DNA of 64,000 bases from the NCBI GenBank assembly GCA_003116995.1, contig BDSL01000120.1, positions 224,672 through 288,671 of the forward strand. The letters are read 5' to 3'. Below are positions 57,540 through 64,000 of the stretch, piece by piece. The stretch's first letter is position 1. Each line of letters opens with the position of its first letter. Under the pieces are notes generated by a model, which made no database searches, had not been told where the DNA came from, and worked only from the letters and a program-made list of their open reading frames with translations. The position numbers and the translations under genes were made by a program. The stretch is from Yamagishiella unicocca. Taxonomy: Eukaryota > Chlorophyta > Chlorophyceae > Chlamydomonadales > Volvocaceae.

Positions 57540-57975
57540 GGGACCTACCAGCACAGACCCGAAGGTTGGCATCATCAAGTACCTGTAACAAGAGCCAGGT
57601 CCTCGCGCAGCAGTTCAACTGGCCGGTAGCACCATCCTACCGTCCGTCGACTGCAGGACAGCAGCTTGATTGCTGCCGTCACCTCAAAGGCGAGAATCTG
57701 TGGTGTGGGGTCCTTCCTAATCTTTCTGCAGGATGCAGGCAGCGATTTTTAAACGGAATGTGCGCGGTATGGAAACGTTATTCCTACGCTACTTTCTGCT
57801 TCTCCACCAGCCAAGAGAAGGCCGCCGGCGGGCGTCATATAGCCCAATTCGCTTGATCGTGGTATTCGAGTGTTACCTTCAACCAGGGTTGTCTGGTCTG
57901 CACTCTACAGGCGTTCCAGGATGCGCCACAAGTAAGCTCAACGAAGGCATGGCGACAGAAGACTTATGTTATAGT
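57540..57975 (+). repeat. Diverged copy of the 59.87-60.25 kb segment (inverse)
   Basis: GAGCCAGGTCCTCGCGCAGC, CCATCCTACCGTCCG, CCACCAGCCAAGAGAAGGC and GGCGACAGAAGACT occur in the same order as on the minus strand of 60250-59870 and 63050-62690. Indels disrupt any common frame. Confidence 0.7.
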
Positions 57976-58189
57976 ATTATTTAGGTATTCAGCGCGCACT
58001 CTTGACTGACTGATCACGATACGGATACATCGAATAGCCCTTATCCGTCCTATTAAGGGTACCGGGCATCCATGCGAATGATATTAGGCCGGTAATCGAT
58101 GGGAACACGGGGATCATTGGTGGGAACACGGTGCGTGTCATGACCGTTTTCCCAGCATTTTAGCAAACGAGGGGCCGGAACTACCCAAC

Positions 58190-58525
58190 CGTCGAAACCG
58201 CCGTGCAGGAGGGAAGAAAGGGAACAGCAGGGCGTCCGAGGTGCATATGATGGAAAGGAAATGCTCATCGCACTACTGCTGGGCTTAAATCTAAGAGCCG
58301 GCGGCGTTAGTGAAGGGCAGATGGTACGCTGATGGGGACGACGCGCGCATGTTCTTAGATGGGCGGAGCTTGCAAACCATGTATTTGCGGGACTGCAGGA
58401 GGACTTTCCTGTGGGTTGCTTGTTCCAGCGCCCCAAATCCATAACCCTGGGCTCTGTTCGTTTCATGTGCTCTGTTCATTTCATGTGCTCCGTTCATTTC
58501 ATGCTCCTGCCACTCCGATGACGGA
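58190..58525 (+). repeat. Dispersed repeat, copy B
   Basis: See copy A at 43130-43440. Confidence 0.85.
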
Positions 58526-58545
58526 CCCACGCTACGGGTCGCAGC

Positions 58546-58830
58546 GTGTCGCATGGCGTCGTCCGCCCCTGCGTGGGTTTGCGGAGCTGCACGACGACCT
58601 GGAGGCGGGCAACCTGGAGGCGGCTGAGGGCGGCGAGGTAGGACGGGGAGACGGTGTACATGGCTTAGTCGTCAGCTGAAAGCTGCTGCTGAGTGCGACA
58701 CAGCGGGTGGCGGCAGAGGAGCTGGCATGGCAGCAGGCGACGGCGCCGGAGGTGTTGGAGCGCTTCAGCGGACTCAGACTTCTCAGAGGCACTTGCAGCC
58801 AGCCCCTCTCGTTCCCTGGCGACCGGGATT
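58546..58830 (+). pseudogene. Possible exon pair of an unrecognised gene
   Basis: After GGGTCGCAG, a segment encodes VAWRRPPLRGFAELHDDLEA, then GNLEAAEGGE before GTAGGA. A second segment after CTGAAAG encodes TQRVAAEELAWQQATAPEVL, then ERFSGLRLLRG. Both look like helical coding sequence. Boundaries and function are uncertain. Confidence 0.35.
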
Positions 58831-58848
58831 AGCATGATATGCTAGCCT

Positions 58849-58850
58849 CG

Positions 58851-58883
<33 letters not shown>
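58849..58883 (+). repeat. (CTG)n microsatellite
   Basis: About eleven CTG triplets in a row ending at GCTGCTCC. Confidence 0.95.
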
Positions 58884-58886
<3 letters not shown>

Positions 58887-59399
58887 GTCCTTTGGCTCTC
58901 CGCTGGCGCGTTTCATATGTCGCTTTCACTTGCCGACGTATGTGTTTCGTCGGCGGGTGCATTGGTTTTACCTCAAATGGCGGGCGCACATTGCCGGCGA
59001 GGAAAGCGCCTGTGCACGGCTTCCGCCATCGCGATCGATAGGACGAGCGAAACCGACGCCAACGAACGCTTCTGTTCCCCCGCCAGTAATTGCCCAGGGC
59101 GCCATTATAGCGCTAGAAGGGTGGGTTGGTCATTGCTTGCATGCATTATTGTTCCGGGTTGGTTGGGTTTGGTGGCTGATTGGGTCGGCCTGCCTGCCTT
59201 CGTTTGTACGACCAAATCCGCCATCTTTACCCGGGGTGAGATGATATGGTGGTCGGCACCATTCCGCCTGCCGCTCATCACACACCTCTCCCCTGCACAA
59301 CTGCGCCTACGTATGTACTGTCCTATGCAAGCACCTCACTCCTACACTGCCCGCGCGCCCGCAGCAGACTACAAGCACTCCGATAATAAGCTGGAGGCT

Positions 59400-60660
59400 G
59401 CCATGCATCCACGACCTCCAGGAGCTACTGCGGGGACAGGCAGTGGTCGCGCTGAGTTGCAGAGGGGGAGGAGGCTCGGCCCAGATCGGCCCCCCACCCG
59501 GTGAGGGCAGCCCCGACGTCAGCCGCACGTCCACCGCCTCCACCAGGCCCATCAGTGTCAGCAGCTAGCAGCGGCGCGAAGTGGACCCACGGGTCCTCGT
59601 TCGCCACCCGGTTGGCCGTCAGCACCGCCAACATGCGGCGCACCAGCAGCACCCGCCTGTGCGGCTGCCCGGCTGTCACGTTACGAAGCAATATTGATCC
59701 GTCGTGGGGATATATGCCTTGAATAGTTCGCGATTTGACGTCTTGAATACCGGTAGTCTGCGAGGAGGAACTTCATGACTGTGTCGTTGACCGGGTAATT
59801 AGCTAATTACCGGAAGCCTAACCGTCCAGTGCGCATGCGGCACGCCAGTATAATAATGAAGTGCGATATGTTAGTCTGAGTACATGCTGAATACCTAAAC
59901 AATTTAGTCTTCTGTCGCCGTGCCGTGAGCTTCCACAGGCCTTGTAGTTGGCGCATCTTGGATTCCTTATAAACCAGGCAACCTTGGTTGAAACCAAAAC
60001 TTGAAAACCACAACCAAACGAGCATACGATGCCCGCCTGCCTTCTCTTGGCTGGTGGAAGAAGTAGCGTAGGAATACTTTTGCATACTTTCTGCGGCCTG
60101 CATCTTGCGGCAATGTTGGGAAGGACACGACCACTGGATTCTCTCGTGGAGGCGACAGCAGCAGGCTGCTGTGCTGCAGTCGGCGGACGGTAGGATGGCG
60201 CGAAAGGCTTTCGGATACCAGCGAGTGGACCCGCTGCGCGAGGACCTGGCTCTCGGACTGGGGGGGGGCGGGTGCGGAAGGGGGAGCGGGCTGTGTGGGA
60301 GGCGTCGGGGTTGACATGCTGGAGGAGCCGCGTATCGCCGGATGTGACGCCGGTGTGGGGCTGCCATGCAGAGGCTTTCGCGGCCAGGGTATTCGGGTGC
60401 GACATGTGTCGTGGAACACCCCTGGAGTGGGAATCCTTACCCTTGCGCTTAACGTGCCTGCTTGCCCTGCGAAGGATCACAGTTGTTAGTGTGGAGCAGG
60501 GCCAGGGGGCGCTGCTTTGGGCGGTGGCGTCCGCTTTCTGCACGGGCCTCCATTTCCGACGGATCCAAGTGCGATATCGCGCGGGTCCAGAGTTGCGGCG
60601 CAGGTCCGGCCGGGCAGTGCTGCGCCGGAGTTGGAGTCCCGGTGAGGCGGTGGCCACCAG
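59400..60660. repeat. Segmental duplication, unit 1
   Basis: Matches 62260-64000 over several blocks: GTCAGCCGCACGTCCACCGC (59518/62329), CGTTACGAAGCAATATTGAT (59679/62480), CGCATGCGGCACGCCAGTAT (59831/62621) and CGTATCGCCGGATGTGACGC (60331/63652). Unit 2 has extra sequence, including a tRNA-like segment, so it is longer. Confidence 0.85.
59425..59700 (-). pseudogene. Exon of an unrecognised gene, present twice
   Basis: Minus strand encodes NVTAGQPHRRVLLVRRMLAV, LTANRVANEDPWVHFAPLLA, a well-formed coding segment. The copy at 62480-62320 has lost 11 bp (near 62417), which breaks the frame. The function is unknown. Confidence 0.4.
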
Positions 60661-60914
60661 GGCCCTAGGCGAGGTTGCGGGTGCCGGTACTGCCGTAGGT
60701 GGTGGAGGTGTAGGAGAACAGGTCTAGGAAGGTGGTGATGGTGCGGATGGAGGAATAGTTGGTGCTGAGGAACCGTCCTCCTTGCAGAGGAGAGAGCCCC
60801 GGGTCGTCTTGTGTCCACACCCTGCCTACGTCCTCCACCTCGCCATTTCGCCCACCCTCTCCAAATCCATATCACCACAAAGTAACAACCCAACCGCCGC
60901 AACCTCCTCACAGG

Positions 60915-60979
60915 TCCATCTCTTGGCGGATGCGTACGCCATCCATGGGGCGATCCGCAAGGTCACTCGCTTTGAGTAG
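60915..60979 (+). CDS. Possible terminal exon
   Basis: After CTCACAG the frame VHLLADAYAIHGAIRKVTRF ends E-TAG. The acceptor and codon use look like a genuine last exon, but upstream exons were not identified. Confidence 0.3.
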
Positions 60980-61593
60980 CTGCGCTATGCTGGGCCTTGC
61001 ACATTCCACAGGTTGCAGGGACGCTGGAGGCGGCGAGCAGCGACCGGATCGCGGACTCACAACTACTGGGGCTATGAGGTGAGGCGGAGGTGAGGCATGG
61101 CACGCTAGCGCGTGGCGTATCTCATCAAATGGTTTTGACAGCTTTGCAAGGCGCATTCGAATACGGGCTATGCGGTCCGGAACAGCACGTGAGGCACCCT
61201 GCAGCTGTCGCGTGAGTCGACGTAGAGCCACCGTGCAGCTGGCAGGTCCACGGGCAGAATTGTTGTCGATACACTGTGTGCTGCGAAGATGATCGTGAGC
61301 TGCAAGGATTCGACTGGGCAAGCGCTAGGAGGAAAAAAGGTGGGAGGGGATTCCGATTCCACGACAGGATGACGGCGTTTTTCAACGCCATTTCCGTTTG
61401 AACATTCATCGTTGCCTAAGATTTGTGAGGACACTGAGCAGCCCAGGGACGAACGGGCAGTCCCATTCCTACTAGTCGAGAATGGTTTGGTGCAGAGTGC
61501 ACGGCGGGGCTGTGCCACTGCGTGAATAGGTGCAAGCGTGATGGGCATGTTGGCCCTGACGGATACAGAGACGGCAGCCAGCCTTGCTGCTGC

Positions 61594-62355
61594 TTACATA
61601 CGGATTGAGTCACCGTTGCCGCCACCGCCGCCGGCCCGATCCGGCCGCACGTCAGCTGTTTTTGGAGGTGGTGGAGCGGGTGGGTTGGTGGGGGATGGCA
61701 AGCGGGTGACCCGCAGCAGCGCCCCATCACCTTCCCAATGAGCAACCCCACGCCCAAGATGCAGTGTACGGCAGAGCAGCCGCTGACGTGGGCGGCTTCC
61801 TGGGCCACACCAACACCGTGACGGAGAAGAGGCTGGTGGCGGAGACGCTACTCGATATGACTGGGGAGGGCAGCCTGCGCTAGGGTGAGGCGGCGGGAGG
61901 GGGCCCAGGGAGGGGCGAGAGGTCAGCAGCTGCAACACCTCGTCGGCGGGCACCGGCGCCATGATGTACGACCCGCCGTACGACGCGGGCAGAAATAACT
62001 TGCAGAACAGACGGAAGGAGTGGACGTACTTGACCCGGGGCAGGCTGCGGCACACTGCCCCACCCAGCTTTGCGACGAAGGCGTAGCAAAGGCCCGGAAA
62101 CCAGTTCCTGGCAACAGCGGTAACGTCAACAGCGCCGCGCATGGCTGCCTGCATCGCCCTGCTGGTTTGCCCAACCGGTTTGCCACCGCGCGAAGCAGCC
62201 AGGACGGTAGCGCCCGAGACGCCGCCACGGCATCGCCGGCATCGTTCCTGACACCCAGCATGAGGAGGCTCGGCCCAGCTTGGCCCGCCACCGACGCAGC
62301 GGACACCACACGGTGAGGGCAGCCTCGACGTCAGCCGCACGTCCACCGCCTCCAC
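61594..62355 (-). pseudogene. Gene fragment, unrecognised
   Basis: Open minus-strand frame of 253 codons. The central part (about 62150-61910) encodes VTAVARNWFPGLCYAFVAKL, RVKYVHSFRLFCKLFLPASY and APVADEVLQLL-like sequence with sensible composition; the last third is Pro/Ser-rich and probably noncoding. It lies between the two duplicated units. No domain is recognised. Confidence 0.35.
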
Positions 62356-64000
62356 CAGGCCCAGCAGCGCCAGCAGCTAGCAGCGGCGCGAAGTGGACCC
62401 ACGGGTCCTCGTTCGCCAGTCAGCACCGCCAACATGCGGCGCACCATCAGCACCCGCCTGTGCGGCTGCCCGGCCGTCACGTTACGAAGCAATATTGATC
62501 CGTCGTGGGGATCTATGTCTTGAATAGTTTGCGATTTGACGTCTTGAATAGTCTGCGAGGAGGAACTCCATGACTGTGTCGTTCACCGGGTAATTACCGG
62601 AAGTCTAACCGTCCAGTGCGCATGCGGCACGCCAGTATAATAATGAAGTGCGATATGTTAGTCTGTGTACATGCTGAATACCTAAACAATATAGTCTTCT
62701 GTCGCCGTGCCGTGAGCTTCCACAGGCCTTGTAGTTTGCGCATCTTGGATTGCTTGTAAACCAGGCAAGCCTGGTTGAAACCTAAACTTAAATTCCACAA
62801 CCAAATGAGAATACGATGCCCGCCTGCCTTCTCTTGGCTGGTGGAAGAAGTAGAAAGGTAGCGTAGGAATACTTTTGCATACCTTCCTGCGCTGCCTGCA
62901 TCTTGCAGCAATATTGGGAAGGACACGACCACTAGATTCTCTCGTGGAGGCGACAGCGGCAGGCTGCTGTGCTGCAGTCGGCGGACGGTAGGATGGCGCG
63001 AAAGGCATTCGGATACCAGCAAGTGGGCCTGCTGCGCGAGGACCTGGCTCTCGGCACATCGACGATGCTACCCAAGGCAGCTTCGGGTTTGTGCTGGTTC
63101 CAAAGGTTATCAGGGCCACGCTGGTGGCTGCGGACGTGTGCGTTCGGACAAACCGTGCTTCCACAATCCCCAGCCCAGCGCGCTTCATGGCTGCACGTTG
63201 CGAGCCTGCTGCGATTCGCCGTGCCCTGTCACGCTTGTACCCTGTATCCCACTACTCCTCTACTCTTACATTTCGAAGCTGCCTTGCCGAACTTGCTGCC
63301 AGGTGTGCCTCATCTCCCTCCCCTCCGGAGACCGGCCGTGGACAGCACCTTCGGGTCCTTGGTTGGGCCGCTCGACGCCTCAGGCATGCCAAAAGCCCTC
63401 TCCTAAGCTGACGAGGACGGGATTTGCACCTGCGCCCTTACGGACTCGTAGGTTTCCTTCCTGATACTGCACCAGGTAGTCCTGAAACTAGCGCCTTAGA
63501 CCGCTCGGCCACCTCGTCATGCTACTCTTCGATGGCCTCATCACAGTCGCTTCAGTCCAACCCGCATTGTGTGCACGCACGACTGGGGGGGGGCGGGTGC
63601 GGAAGGGGGAGCGGGTTGTGGGGGGCGTCGGGGTTGACATGCTGGAGGAGCCGCGTATCGCCGGATGTGACGCCGGTGTGGGGCTGCCATGCAGAGGCTT
63701 TCGCGGCCAGGGTATTCGGGTGCGACATGTGTCGTGGAACACCCCTGGAGTGGGAATCCTTACCCTTGCGCTTAACGTGCCCGCTTGCCCTGCGAAGAAT
63801 CACAGTTGTTAGTGTGGAGCAGGGCCAGGGGACGCTGCTTTGGGCGGTAGCGTCCGCTTTCTGCACGGGCCTCCATTTCGGACGGATCCAAGTGCGATAT
63901 CGCGCGGATCCAGAGCATGTTTGGATTCAAGCTCAGAGTTGCGGCGCAGGTCCGGCCGGGCAGTGCTGCGCCGGAGTTGGAGTCCCGGTGAGGCGGTGGC
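62260..64000. repeat. Segmental duplication, unit 2
   Basis: See unit 1 at 59400. Runs to the window edge. Confidence 0.8.
63409..63518 (-). pseudogene. tRNA-Leu-like sequence, degenerate
   Basis: Minus strand GACGAGGTGGCCGAGCGGTC... and TTTCAGG, an intron-like segment of about 31 nt, then CGAGTCCGTAAGGGCGCAGG and CAAATCCCGTCCTCGTCA. The 3' anticodon stem is ACGAG, so it no longer pairs with CTAGT, and the T-loop has TGCAAAT for TTCAAAT. Probably a non-functional copy of the 42.0 kb gene. Confidence 0.75.

Noticed and set aside
61740..61880. A segment encoding GGFLGHTNTVTEKRLVAETL, resembling a tyrosine-recombinase box
   Set aside because: Only a few residues resemble the GH..TT.RY motif; the catalytic Arg and Tyr context is absent.

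Overview
The window looks like nuclear DNA of a G+C-rich, intron-rich green alga, most likely a chlamydomonadalean or volvocine-type chlorophyte. Support: short coding exons split by long introns full of poly-G/poly-C minisatellites; (TTTAGGG)n-like interstitial sequence; many decayed retroelement and DNA-transposon fragments; an intron-containing tRNA-Leu; and a calcium-channel-type gene of the kind green algae keep. This is inference: no marker gene fixes the species. No prokaryotic operons, CRISPR arrays or rRNA genes were seen.

Layout. (1) 0.3-3.4 kb, + strand: the last four exons of a voltage-gated cation channel (pore loop, S6, cytoplasmic tail). (2) 3.4-13.4 kb: gene-poor, repeat-rich DNA with nested LINE copies. 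One copy has an AP-type endonuclease region interrupted by a second, 5'-truncated copy. Another carries a C-terminal domain resembling Josephin cysteine proteases. Minisatellites follow. (3) 15.2-31.4 kb, - strand: the main discovery. A 32-exon gene could be rebuilt from signal peptide to stop codon with every splice phase consistent. It encodes about 799 residues: signal peptide, ten tandem four-cysteine PAN/Apple-like modules of about 71 residues, and a six-cysteine C-terminus. Every module is made by the same three-exon cassette with the same intron phases. The surrounding DNA (about 12.6-36.6 kb) is visibly less G+C-rich than the flanks. (4) 31.5-41.4 kb: transposon graveyard with LINE pieces, an inverted-repeat element holding a KDZ-like transposase fragment, a satellite array split by a LINE, and a hAT-like transposase fragment. 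(5) 42.0 kb: intact-looking tRNA-Leu(CAG) with an intron. (6) 45.9-54.6 kb, + strand: the 3' eight exons (one of them tentative) of an unrecognised coiled-coil protein gene whose introns hold several large minisatellites. (7) 55-64 kb: duplicated segments, two degenerate tRNA-Leu copies (one with about 0.33 kb inserted in its intron), and fragments of unrecognised genes.

The genes do not form a pathway. The channel and the PAN-like protein are both predicted membrane/secretory products. The rest of the window is mainly repeats and their remains.
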